A stretch of DNA of 64,000 nt from Chondrus crispus. Its lineage: Eukaryota > Rhodophyta > Florideophyceae > Gigartinales > Gigartinaceae. Below are positions 33,956 through 44,500 of the stretch, in pieces (within the stretch, counting starts at the first letter, position 1; each line of letters begins with the position of its first letter). The stretch is from positions 175,019 to 239,018 of the forward strand of contig NW_005178995.1 in NCBI RefSeq assembly GCF_000350225.1. Reading direction: 5' to 3'. Made by a program: the position numbers and the translations under genes. The notes beneath the pieces are model-generated. The model worked only from the letters and a program-made list of their open reading frames with translations, made no database searches and was not told the DNA's origin.

Positions 33956-34188
33956 CAGAGTAAAGTCTGGATAAGCTGCGTACCTGATATGATGAATTGT
34001 CTCGGTACAGAGAACCGAAGGACTATGAGGGAGGCGCCACCCCGCTTTTTGGTCCAGAATCGACGTATTCGTATTTCTAAGGTGAACCAGACTCTATAGA
34101 ATGAACTACGCGATACCATGAACATAAAAAACATGAAAACCCCAGAGTTTACTTTATCGAGGCCGAAATGCACACAAGAAACGAACCA

Positions 34189-36848
34189 TCAACGACTACA
34201 GAAGCTATCCATACGTCTTTGCCTCAGATTCCAACGCTGAAGCCTCCTTACGCGGCTTTGTTCCTCATACAGAAGTGACTTGAGGCTCGACGGCAGCCCC
34301 GATTGAACTAGATTCGCGTCCGTCATAATACAACTGAGTTCGTTAGATAGAGCTTCTAATGCTCCGCGATACCGAGCAAGCGACGGTTTGCGTCCTGTCC
34401 GGTCTTTCGCTGGCACAGTAGAGCGATCGTCCTCACTATCTGAATCACCGTTAAATTGATCTTGCTCAATGCCAGTAAATGCCCCAAAATCCCCTAATCC
34501 AAGATCAATGGCTTGACCGAGAACTGACTCTTCTGATATAGACTCTACCACAGGGAGACTACCTTCTGCAACCATCAAGCGATCGACGCTCTCCATATAA
34601 ATGTTTCTAACAACGCCATTCAAATGTAACTCTGTCAGTTCGCCCATTAGCATAGTCATATCCTCTTGCTCCACCGTTGAGCAAACATCAGGGCAGTTGT
34701 CTGGCATGCCAGCCTCACAGCTAGGTTTTGCTAAAACATACAATTCGCCTCGACAATGTGCCATTTCAGCTTCTTTTTCGCATTGCTCACGTGCGAGTCG
34801 GGAAGTAAATGGGAGTGGAGCTCTAATTGCCGCTTTGACGTATCTTTTTCGCTCGTTCTTGCGTGTGAGTATATTTTCTATTAAAAAAGGAGGAAGAATG
34901 TCGGTCTTAATCCAGGAGTTCAGTATGACACTCTCAGGAACAAGATCCCATGCCCTGGCCATCAACAAAACATCATCATACACAGTGCAAGCCTTGAGAA
35001 CATTAAACGTTGTCGTGCAGACGGCTCTTTCAAGAGTTGCTCCTCAATCGAGTCCAATATATGTCGCACCACAAGCCGACGAAAATGACACTTGAATGAA
35101 CGACCTACTGCGGCATCTACGGGCTGCAAGTGGGAGGTTAGGTTAGGAGGTAGAAAACAACAATTAAAATTGGCAAATCCACTGTAGCCTACGTTGTGGG
35201 CGGAGCAGTTGTTCGACGATGTCGATGAATGTTTGCCGTGAAACCCGGCAAACTTGTCAAACCCCTGTACAATGTTGCTCCAAATTTGTTTTGTGTTCCA
35301 CGCGTTGGTTTGGGACATGTAATAGACGTTACAACCTCTAGGACCATTGAAATGACTGGGAAAGCTTCTTGGGCGATGTGATTTTCCGATAATAGTCAAA
35401 GGCGCCTTCGAGCCATCCGCGCAGACCGTCAGAACAGCAGTTAGACGATCATTCATCCTTTCATAGGGAGTCGCATTCTGCGAAATCGACCGACTTGGCA
35501 GAGATCTGAACAGAACAGCAACCTCATCTGTGTTCATAATGCATGACAGGGGGTAGTGAGCGGCTTTCTTTTTCATCTTATGACGGGCCTCTGACACAAG
35601 TTCAGGATTAAAATGCATAGCGTTTCCGGCTCCCTTGCGGCTTGTAAATCCATGGCGGGAAACGTAGCGAGTGCACCAGCCGTGGCTTTGTAATTATTCG
35701 CCTGGAAGATTCAACTCAAAGAAATGGTACACGTTTCTGTACATATCGATATGGATATCGATGACCCTTCGGACCATAATTTGTGCGTGAGCATTAATTA
35801 GATGTTACACAGTTGTGCACAGTCGTACACCGCTTACGACTGTACAGAGGCCACAGAAGGTGTTACTGTCTTTTGCTGATAGCATCCAACCTTTGTACGG
35901 GATAACAATTGGAAGAGTTAATTGCAGTGCCCGTCATGACCTAAGGGAAAATTGGAACTATGTAATTCTTCGCCTTCATGCCTAATTGCTCATGTTAAGC
36001 GCTGCAAGACCTTTCAGGCGTGTGCTCGTAGCGCGGGTACCTCGTAATGGAGGTCTATAAATCCCGGAGCGCTGTGTAGCCTCCAGGGAAATAAAGGCAT
36101 CGGACAACGGGAGCGTCTATCCGTCTGTGCGAGGTACCTTCTCTTTCTGTTTTTCCCCACAAGTTGCTACAGCTTCCACGAACGTTTTGCAAGTGTCTTG
36201 CATGGAAAAACGTTTATCTTTCTTTTCGACATCGTTTATCAATGCGGGTCGTCCGGTAAGCCGGCAACCCTCGTGTCCCGTATGTGCAATGCTTTTTCTC
36301 GAACAATACTCTCTCCAAGCGGTGATTCGTTTCGCAAATACTGAGTTACGTCATTAATATAAACTGTCAACGTCTTCTCAAGCTCCCGGTGTGATCCTGT
36401 CGTTATTCGTTTTTTTGCACATGACTGGGTTCATACATTCATCACCAAAGATTTTATGTGCCTGCCTCACCCACCCTGTGACTGAACTTTTCATAACCCC
36501 AAATTTGGCCGCAATGTCTTTCTGTGTCAATGGCTTTTGAGTCTCTTCATTCATTAATGGAGCTTCGCGAGTGCTGATGCTATGAAAGCCTAGCATCCTC
36601 AGAGCAGTTTGCTTACCAGAGAGGGCCACCGGCTTCGGTTTCTTAGAGGTATGTGTCGGTTGCAGCATCACTGCTTGCGCAGCAGTGTGTGCTTGCTGGG
36701 CTGCATCTAGCGCAACGGATGTCGGCCGAAACACAGCTCCATGGATGTTCTCCATGATAGATGTGGCAGAATTAAAAGAAAAGGAAGGCTGAATCACGAT
36801 GTGAAGTGGTCCAGATATGGAATGGCGCCCGTCGACGTTGCCCGTCAA
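34189..36848 (-). pseudogene. pogo-like transposase of pogo-2, several breaks
   Basis: Read on the minus strand: an N-terminal helix-turn-helix (KPLTQKDIAAKFGVMKSSVT, in 36848-36378), then in shifted frames a second HTH (ELEKTLTVYIN, the 554-bp insertion, continuing to about 35700, and GWCTRYVSRHGFTSRKG at about 35690-35650), then the DDE_1 domain from 35618. The first Asp is kept (MNTDE). The second reads SSNNCSAH at 35211-35213 where the family has a .DNCSAH motif, so Asp is Asn. The third is kept (SHLQPVDAAV). A frameshift near 35040 leads into 34983-34189, with the conserved YDDVLLMARAWDLV helix and an acidic, Arg-rich tail. Inactive. Confidence 0.9.
35799..36352. mobile_element. 554-bp non-autonomous insertion in pogo-2
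   Basis: ATTAAT stands on both sides (35793-35798 and 36353-36358), and removing the insert with one copy rejoins the transposase frame. The ends are weak inverted repeats (start TAGATGTTACACAGT; end, inverted, GACGTAACTCAGT). Inside lie a TATA-like CTATAAATCCC and AATAAAGG, which would also fit a solo LTR, but the target duplication would then not abut the TG. A MITE is favoured. Confidence 0.6.
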
Positions 36849-37012
36849 TGGACAGAGTCAAGGAAAGTGACGTTGTGTTCCTTACTGTACCCGTAAAACG
36901 AGTACACGTGTACACGAGCAGTTCCGCCGCCGTGAACTGCCTCGGTAAGGCGAACTCAATGGGCTGCTCGGAAGCGCCACATTTCGGTTTACGATATGGA
37001 GACTTTACTCTG

Positions 37013-37345
37013 TAGTAGGGTAGGGTACAGTACACGCTTCTCGAGCTGTTGAAATGTCAACGTTGAAGTGCGTCATAATAAAGTTTCCGAAAAGCTTTGG
37101 AACATATTTGCCAGGGCCATCGTATTAGTCTCATGTATCTGTTGTGCTTGTCGACATCTGCTCAACTGTCGCAAACACATTTCACTCACTTTGCGCTTCT
37201 ACAGGAGTCACTGGGCTCAGGCTGGAAAACGTCAGCCAATGAATACAAATGTAACGCGGGTGGGAACAGAAGTTTCCAGGATGTATAGTATTTCCAAATG
37301 TTATGACGGTGATGTACAAACTCATTCTGATTACAGTCCATACTG
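37013..37345. other. Loop-proximal DNA of copy A
   Basis: It matches 58745-58450 in reverse and, from about 37312, the DNA left of Copia-2 (53734 downward). No gene seen. Confidence 0.6.
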
Positions 37346-37625
37346 CTCAATAGTGCAGTACCGTGCCACGCGGTAGAATACTGCACTATTGACGTATTGC
37401 AATACTCCGGGGGAGGATCTCGCAAATCACTTTTACAACGTGGTTTTATTTTAAAAAACCGGTCGCAATTGATTGTCGAACTTTTGTTCTCTATTGAGCG
37501 TGATACTGTACGCTTGCAGCAATGCACGCCTTGCTTTCTAAGATGCATACACGTGTCAAAGTCGTGACAAACGGTTTTGACCTGCACTAATGGCGGTTTG
37601 CACTACTCACAACTGCACTATTGAG
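37346..37625. mobile_element. MITE-like insert, 280 bp
   Basis: CTCAATAGTGCAGT at the left end and its exact inverse ACTGCACTATTGAG at the right end (37612-37625). A further inverted copy, TACTGCACTATTG, lies inside at about 37378. The stretch is missing at the matching place beside Copia-2 (about 53700), which supports a discrete insertion. No clear target duplication. Confidence 0.75.
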
Positions 37626-37771
37626 GAGATACTCTCTGTATCACATTCAGATTATCACTACATGCATGTACTGTACCAAGGGTACAGTAGCTTCAGTAGA
37701 GAGACGTTTATCGCACAATACTGTATTAGCTCGTACGGTGACCTAGTTGATGAGTCCAATCTCATGTAATC

Positions 37772-37987
37772 TCATTGCTCTGGCTCTTTCTTGTGAGACA
37801 TTCGAATTGTTCCCGTGTTATAAACGCAGGGGTTACATGCGTACCGCACCTCCGCCTCATGCACTTGGCAGATATGAGATCGCATCAACGTCGTTGGATG
37901 AAATGTGTCAGTGCAGGTAGGGCATTGGAAAGACTGTGATTGTTGATGAGATTCTCTGCTATGGGCGTACAAGCTTTTCTTATGAGA
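37772..37987 (-). pseudogene. C2H2 zinc-finger fragment at the border of copy A
   Basis: The minus frame begins within a finger tail (FSHKKSLYAHSRESH), continues with a whole finger (CPTCTDTFHPTTLMRSH, then H four residues on) and the start of another (YACNPCVYN), and stops at TGA exactly where copy A of the repeat unit ends. The 5' part of the gene is lost at about 37990. The finger spacing C-x2-C-x12-H-x4-H is the same as in the nine-finger gene, but the wording differs, so it is a different gene or a distant relative. Confidence 0.6.
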
Positions 37988-38336
37988 GAAAATTTATCTC
38001 TGAAGCGCCGTCCCGCCGCCGGCCGCCGCAGCGATTAGGGCACAGGGGGTCGCGATATAGTACCATCTTTGTTAGTGCCAGCTCCGATATAGTGCTACCC
38101 TTCTGCGGGTGGCACGAATTTTGGGCCAAAAACGAAGGGTCTCCAGAGAGGCAACGCAGTTGGATGGACGTACTGCCCGAGAGCCGCTGCCGCCGCGGAA
38201 ATATATTATGTAGTTGCTTACTAGAATAGAGACTATGGCCGAAAAAGGCAGGGTCGATGATGCAATTGGACATCTGCAAAAGTGTAGGCTGGCATTTATG
38301 GCTGCGAAAAAGGAGGACGTTAATGCGACGGCTCGG
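37988..38336. other. Intergenic DNA before Copia-3
   Basis: GC-rich start (GCCGCCGGCCGCCGC) and two ATATAGTGC/TATAGTACC motifs like those near 1.3-1.6 kb. No gene seen. Confidence 0.4.
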
Positions 38337-38789
38337 TGTTAGACTTATTGACTAGACTACAGTAGATATCACACTTCTATGTTATCAATATCAATTCAGG
38401 GATTACGTAGGCTACATTTAGCTATCAATTATAGAGTCCCTTAAGGACGTGCCACCTACAATTCTACTTGTTTAGGGTGTAACCGTTTAGACATATTTCG
38501 TGGGTGCCGCAACCTCCCTTTTATGGTAGTGCGCCTACTTTTATTGTAGAGTCAATAGGACTATAAAGCCAGGTCGAAGACGCTACTCGTCTTCGACCTC
38601 AGCACATTCGATCACCTGAACCATCAACCCGACAATCCCGTCCCCCTGACTGTGCTCACCCCCTGTACCTGTTCTGAGGCAATAGCCTGCCGCTCCTCCC
38701 CCTCCCATTAAGGTAACCCTATTTACCACCCCTTTTCCCCTTTACTAAAATCCCCTCCGGACCGCCCCCTTTCGGTCGGTCTCCCGACA
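38337..38789 (+). repeat. 5' LTR of Copia-3
   Basis: TGTTAGACTTATTGAC...CTCCCGACA. A TATA box (CTATAAAG, about 38561) is followed by a perfect 11-bp hairpin, GGTCGAAGACG-CTACT-CGTCTTCGACC (38572-38598), which would lie at or near the 5' end of the transcript. Confidence 0.9.
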
Positions 38790-39061
38790 CTTATAAGTTT
38801 AAGGGACCACCGCCCCCATTTGGTCCTGCCCCGCTCCGCTGATAAGACCTGCCTTATTATACCGCCGATTCAAGCTCTTTGCGCATCGTTAACAAGGCCG
38901 CCTTATCTACTTCGCCGAATTGGAAATCAAGAAAATTTTGAGAAAACCACTTTGTCCCTAACTTTTATTGTCATAACTACTGTATAGTTTGGCAATAGAG
39001 GTTATACATTTGGGCGTACTGTAAACACTACTGTACGCCTGGCACAATAGTGCAGTGGTTT
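38790..39061. other. Leader of Copia-3
   Basis: No coding sequence. An imperfect inverted repeat, GCGTACTGTAAAC..TACTGTACGC, lies at about 39014-39038, just before the extra ORF. Confidence 0.4.
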
Positions 39062-39766
39062 ATGGCACGCGTAAAACGGCCTAGCAACCACCCCGACGTA
39101 ATTCGGGAACGCCGCATCGCCGCCGCCAAAGCCCGCATTTCCGCCGCTGTATCTCCGCCGCCGTATCGGGCTACTGAGTCTACGCACTCAGGTTCGCCGC
39201 CCCGTGTCCGTCCGTCAAGCTCGCCGCCCCGTGGTCGCCTGTCCTCCTTCGCCGAGACGCCGCCCGTCCTGTACTCCTCACGTACTCCCCCGCGCTACGA
39301 GACTCTTCCGCCCGTATCTCCCGTCGCGCGCACGGACTGTATTTCCGATTCTACGCTGTTTTCGGCGCCGCTGTTGGTCGACATAGAGGCCATTGAGGCC
39401 TCTGAAGAAGAATCTTGGACCCCCGCTGCGCCTTCGTTCGACCTCGACGAAGGTCGCGCACTACATATATTTCGCGTTGCGACACAACGCGAGCATCGAC
39501 GAGCGAATCCGCCCCCTCGCCGCCCACGCGTGTACCCCTGCCACCCCTGTGCGCGCACGTTCTCTAGCTATAGACAACGTCGTGCGCACGAGGCAGGTAT
39601 CGGCCATCGTCGCTCAGTAGCAGCTGCTGCGTATCCCACTGCCCGCCTGACGTGCCACGTGTGTGACCGTCGTTTCGGAAACGGGCACGACGCGGAGCAG
39701 CACTACAGTGGGACGATACAACACCGAGCTATTAGAAAAGTACGCCGCACGCGCCGCTCGAATTAA
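39062..39766 (+). CDS. Zinc-finger ORF upstream of gag in Copia-3
   Basis: 234 codons from the ATG at 39062. A basic, Pro/Ser/Arg-rich N-terminal half (SPPPYRATES, SPPRGRLSS) leads to an acidic stretch, and the C-terminus holds two C2H2 fingers: CHPCARTF with His pair spaced 5 (HEAGIGH), and CHVCDRRF with His pair spaced 6 (HYSGTIQH). The longer His spacing resembles RNA-binding or U1-like fingers more than classical tandem fingers. It ends in a basic tail (RKVRRTRRSN). Extra ORFs of this kind are not part of the usual copia plan. It may be a captured host gene, an accessory nucleic-acid-binding protein, or sequence from an older insertion. No start context evidence beyond the ATG. Confidence 0.6.
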   Translation: MARVKRPSNHPDVIRERRIAAAKARISAAVSPPPYRATESTHSGSPPRVRPSSSPPRGRLSSFAETPPVLYSSRTPPRYETLPPVSPVARTDCISDSTLFSAPLLVDIEAIEASEEESWTPAAPSFDLDEGRALHIFRVATQREHRRANPPPRRPRVYPCHPCARTFSSYRQRRAHEAGIGHRRSVAAAAYPTARLTCHVCDRRFGNGHDAEQHYSGTIQHRAIRKVRRTRRSN

Positions 39767-40011
39767 AGTTTAACCTTTTACTTGGCACCACTGTAAACGG
39801 ACACTTGTCCCCACAAAACCAACCGTGAACAGACACTTGGCACTACAAATCCAACTAAAAAGGGACACTTGTCAGACAGTCCCGCGTACTACTACGGGTA
39901 CAAAACACCGCACGTTTACACGTAGTACACTCGGCACGCTACTACAGGAACATTTTTCGAGGTTAACATTCGCGTTTAGCCCGGATCCATTTTATCTATT
40001 ATTTTGTAATA
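39767..40011. other. Spacer between the zinc-finger ORF and gag
   Basis: GACACTTG occurs three times at about 35-bp spacing (39797-39872). No ORF. Confidence 0.4.
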
Positions 40012-41561
40012 ATGTTTAATATGGCTACTCTAAATGGAATCCGAGATGCTTTAACAAGTTATGAACCCCGATCCATGATCCAATGCGATGTTAAGGCTAC
40101 AATAGCCCTGCATGTTATGGCGGACCCTCAACCTGACCCCAATGTTTGTTGTAGTAACCTTCGTGCTGACCTTTCCCCCGAAGTTCTATACGCAAGGGAA
40201 ATGTTACGAGGCCCTACTGTGTTATATCGACTTATCCGTGATTACCTTGTGGTCAAAGGATTGTCATACACCCCGCACCCTACTACCAACCGTATTTCTC
40301 ACGGTCTGGTAAACATACTATATGTCGATGACACTGACCGTATCCTCGCCAATCATGGTCTCACCAGTTCCGCCTCCGGGTCGACACAAGGAAGCACTCA
40401 ATCGTTTCTGCCGACAGTTGAAGCCCCAAACTCCAAGATTGCTCACAATATTTCGTCAAGATTCAAAAAGGAGGACCGGTACACTGGAAAAATCGGAGAA
40501 GATATTCATGACGCAATCAACAACTATCGCGATTGTGCTGAAGATTTCCACTTAAGTGACGAGCAAATGCTCCGATTCTTCCATAACGTTTTTGATGGTG
40601 AAGCGAAAAGATATTATCGCTCTCACGTCATCCAACATGCCCAAGACTTCAATTCTGCTACTTTACTCATGGTTAACGAGTTCAATAGCCTGACACGACA
40701 AAATAGAGTTCGTAAACTCCTCCAAAATCTCCGACTTTCCCGAATTTTGGAGACGAAAAGAATCCCTGTGTCAGAAGCATTGGAAGAACTTCGTGAAACA
40801 ATCACAAAGTACACCCCACAAGGTCCTCCCACGCACCAATCAGAACAAGACAAAACGGAGTATCTGCACGATGCTGTGATTGGAGTCGAGTGGACTAAGA
40901 GTGTATTAACACAAAGTTTGGCTGCCATACCCCCTGGACATTTCAACAGCTCTATACTGCCCTTGATGCCGCTTGACTACAAGAGCAGAAGCAGAAAGAA
41001 GGACGCCGCCGTGATCAGCTTGACATTTCCCGTACCCAGCCCTTTCCTTCCATCCCTGGTATTCACTTTCAACGTCAGAACACGTATGGCATCCCCCACC
41101 GCCCTGGTTCCGCTTCTTCAAATCCAAGAACTCCATATTCTCCCCAACGTTTCTCCCACAACCCCGCCCAGACCCAGAATGGTACGGATCGCTTCGGTAA
41201 TATACGTGCTTGCCACAATTGTGGAAGCAAATATCACCTCATTAGGGACTGTCCTAAACCTATGGCTCTCAGAAAGAATGTCAGCCATATGTTACAGACC
41301 AGACCAGCCAAGCGAATCCTATACGAGCTCTGCGAGCAAGCAGAACATGCCTTAGGTGCGTATGAGATCGACTTCACTGCCTTCACGGACGACCAGGCAC
41401 AATATGACCCCGGTGAAGTCATTCTCACCAATGCCACCCTCAACGATGATGATGACTTCGCCGATCAGGCTGTTACTCATCATCAAGTCGCTCACACGCC
41501 AATCAAAGAGGAAGAAGTACTGTGGGACACTGTAGATAGCCTGGATCCAATGGATTTTTAA
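40012..41561 (+). pseudogene. Copia-3 Gag with frameshift and one stop
   Basis: ATG at 40012 opens a frame that reads as a capsid-type gag (long helices, for example EQMLRFFHNVFDGEAKRYYR) to about 40930. From there the continuation lies in the next frame (FQQLYTALDAA, then TGA at about 40972, then LQEQKQKEGRRR), Pro/Ser/Arg-rich, leading to the CCHC knuckle CHNCGSKYHLIRDC (about 41213-41254) and ending DPMDF with TAA at 41559-41561. In the original frame the ORF runs on by chance to 41355. One frameshift and one nonsense codon (probably a former TGG) therefore disable gag. Confidence 0.8.
41555..41559 (+). promoter_or_regulatory. Possible -1 frameshift site between Gag and Pol of Copia-3
   Basis: The gag frame ends GAT TTT TAA. 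The pol frame is open from before this point and lies at -1. A tRNA on the TTT codon could slip back one base within the five-T run and pair with TTT again, just before the stop, giving FLSSSQHP and then the protease. Confidence 0.45.
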
Positions 41562-44500
41562 GTAGCAGCAGTCAACACCCACAAAGTAAAACAAATTCCT
41601 TTGGGACTGTCTGCGGAAAGAAGCGGTGTAAATTCAAAATCTACAACACCATCCGGGACCATAGTCCTGCACGAGCTAGGACGACCAACCACGCACCCAA
41701 GTGGGATGGAGCTTGTCTTGACACTGGTGCCCAGCGAACTGTCGTTGGCCTCGCTCAAGCCAAAGCCTACTGTCGATTCACTGGCACCAAATTCAAGCCC
41801 AGGCCGAGCCCGATACACTTCAGGTTCGGTAATGACTCCCAAGCTTCACTTGGAACCATGAACATATCCATTCCCATTGCTGATGGTTACTTAATTCGCG
41901 AACACGTTGACATTGTCAAGGCCAATGTCCCCTTTCTTATTGGACTTGACCTCTTGGACAAGTACCATATGTTCATTGATAGCGTCAACAACGTGCTCCG
42001 ATCGCCTAAGCTTGGTCTTGACATACCGCTTCGGCGCAAGCTGGGTCACATCTATCTGGAGTGGGATCACTCCTCCAAAACGCACTTCACCAAAGCCGAA
42101 CTGATCAAGCTTCATCGCGGTTTTTCCCATCCCACATCAGAGAAACTCATGAATCTGCTTCGCTTGGCCCGCCCTTTTGAAGCTGATGAGGCCACAAAGC
42201 AGTTTCTCGAGTCTCTGCAAGCTTCTTGTGACACCTGTCAACGCCTTGGCCCCACTCCTGTGCGTTTTAAAGTATCGCTACCCAATGAACAGGACTTAAA
42301 GTTCGGTGACGAATTGTTCATTGACCTGATGTTTCTACATGGAAAAGCAGTACTTCACGTCATCGACACAGCCACTAGATTCTCGTCAGCCATCTTTCTA
42401 GACGCTCATGGCGCCACTTATGGCCAAAGCGTTGAAGGTATTTGGCTAGCCTTCGTCGAAGCGTGGTGTACCTTGTATACTGGCCTTCCAAATAGACTTC
42501 GCGTTGACCAAGGATCCGCATTCACATCTGATCGATGGCGCCAGATAACTGCACAAGCTGGAATTCAACTTCGCATATCTGGTGTAAAAGCCCACTCGTC
42601 GTTAGGTATTGGAGAACGTCTTCACGGACCACTGCGAAGGATTTATAGAAAAGTACGAGCGGACTTCCCGGACGCCTCTCCGCTCATTCTTCTGAAAATT
42701 GCAGTCAAGGCAATGAACGACACAATCGGAGAGAACGGTCTACTCCCTTCTCTATTAGTCTTCGGAATTGTTCCGCGCTTCCCAATCATAAGTACGGAAA
42801 TACCTTCGCAGCGTGAAAGAATGCAAATTCTTTCAACAGCGCAGATGGAAATGAACGCAATCATCGCAGAACGACGTGTACTTGCTGCTCTGAATCGGAA
42901 CATCCCTCCAGCCTCCGATCGTGTGTATAATCTTGGAGACGAGATTCTAGTCTTCTCTGAGCAAGAGAAGCAATGGATTGGTCCATTCCTTGTTTGCAAT
43001 GTTCACGGACGAATGATAACTGTTCAGAACAGCGAAGGAACTTATCGACAAACGTTCAACGCTTATCAAATCAAGCCATACTACGCTTCCCCCGAATCTA
43101 TTCTCTACAAGCAAACTGCTCCATTCCGTAGTGGCAAAGCCTCAAATCCACCCAATAACGTCCTTCTTACTGAAGTTATACATCCCAATGATCCTCGTGC
43201 ACAACAATTTGATAATGCTAAACGAGAGGAAATAGAAGGACTGATCGAAAGAGGTACTTGGAAGGTAGTGCTTCGCGATGAAGTTCCAGACAACGCAAAC
43301 ATCTTAAATGGACGATTCGTCCTCGCCATAAAAGGAACAAACAAGGAAGTATGGAAAGCCCGATACGTTGTACAAGGCCACAAGGACAAGATGAAACGGT
43401 CATTCGTTCACGACACCTCAACGGCACGACAGTTCAGCGTCAAACTACTTGTCGGTCTTGCTGCTCTTTTTGACTTTAGACTCTTCTCAACAGATGTCAC
43501 ACAGGCATATTTGCAGAGTACGGAAGAGCTCTCCCGTGATGTCTATGTTAAACCCTCATCTGAGTTCGACTTGGATTCTAATCAACTCTTGAAACTACTC
43601 AAGCCGTTGTATGGACTAGCCGATAGTGGTGACTACTGGGGTAGAACGTTAAAGCATCATCTAGAGAAGGAACTTGGGATGAAGGCCAGTGTAACCGATG
43701 CCGCCTTCTTCTTCAAACGAACTAGAGAGAAGCTTACTGGGCTATGTGCTACTTATGTTGATGACTGTCTACAAGCAGGCACTGAAGAGTTTTGTCAACA
43801 GGCCAAGTGTGTCGAAAGGAAATTCAAATGTCGACCGAGGGACTACGACAAGGTCCAATTTGCAGGCATTAAGATTGAATCCCCACCTAACGGATTCCAA
43901 GTACATCAGAAGCACTATATCTCCAAGATTAAGAACATCAGTAAGGAAGCTTCTTTCAAAGACTTTCGCTCACTTCGTGCCCAACTCGCTTGGGCCACTC
44001 AGTCCCGTCCGGATATTACATGCTCTATTGCACAGGCAGCTCAGGTTACTGAAGAAATCTTCAACTCGGACCCCACGAAGTACTGTAAGGGACTTAATTC
44101 TGTGGTAAAACATCTCCTTACCAGTACAGATCAGGTCCTCAAATTCCCTAAATTGGACCACAAAAGTCTTCGGTTACAAGTCTATTCCGATGCATCATAC
44201 GGAAACAACCTTGACGGATCTTCTCAGTTAGGATATATCATTTTCCTTGCTGATGCAAATGATAATTGCCAACCATTGTTCTGGTCGTCGCACAAATCCA
44301 AACGCGTTTCCAGATCTGTCCTAGGAAGCGAAACAACGGCCTTTGCTGACGCTTTCGATATGGCCTTCGCAATGAAAAACGATCTTCACACCATGACATC
44401 GCTGGAAATTCCGATCGTTATGCTTACGGATAGTCTATCCCTGTTTGATGTTATCACTAAAGCAAAGATAACATCCGAAAGGCGACTAATGATCGATGTT

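Larger units (their letters stand above)
33956..37012 (-). mobile_element. pogo-2: second pogo-like DNA transposon
   Basis: Ends are CAGAGTAAAGTC (33956 on) and the inverse GACTTTACTCTG (ending 37012), each flanked by TA (33954-33955, 37013-37014). Copy C of the surrounding unit has the empty site with a single TA (58746-58747), which proves the borders. The transposase lies on the minus strand, and a 554-bp element is inserted in it. Confidence 0.93.
25770..37772 (-). repeat. Repeat unit copy A (carries the C2H2 gene), invaded three times
   Basis: 25770-26049 matches 50432-50713, 31064-33955 matches 50710-53592, and 37013-37772 matches the loop DNA beside Copia-2. Without its insertions (Copia-1, pogo-2 and a 280-bp MITE) it is one unit of about 3.6 kb: an inner stretch of the arm seen at 50.4-53.6 kb plus the loop sequence. 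The left border lies at about 25770 (GGAGGGGGG..CGGGCTCC) and the right border at about 37772 (CTCATGTAATCT). The outer 2 kb of the arms seen in copies B and C is absent here. Confidence 0.88.

Noticed and set aside
35803..36349. A solo LTR (TG...CA) inside pogo-2
   Set aside because: The flanking 5-mers (TTAGA, TTAAT) do not match, while ATTAAT a few bases out does; a MITE-type insertion fits better.
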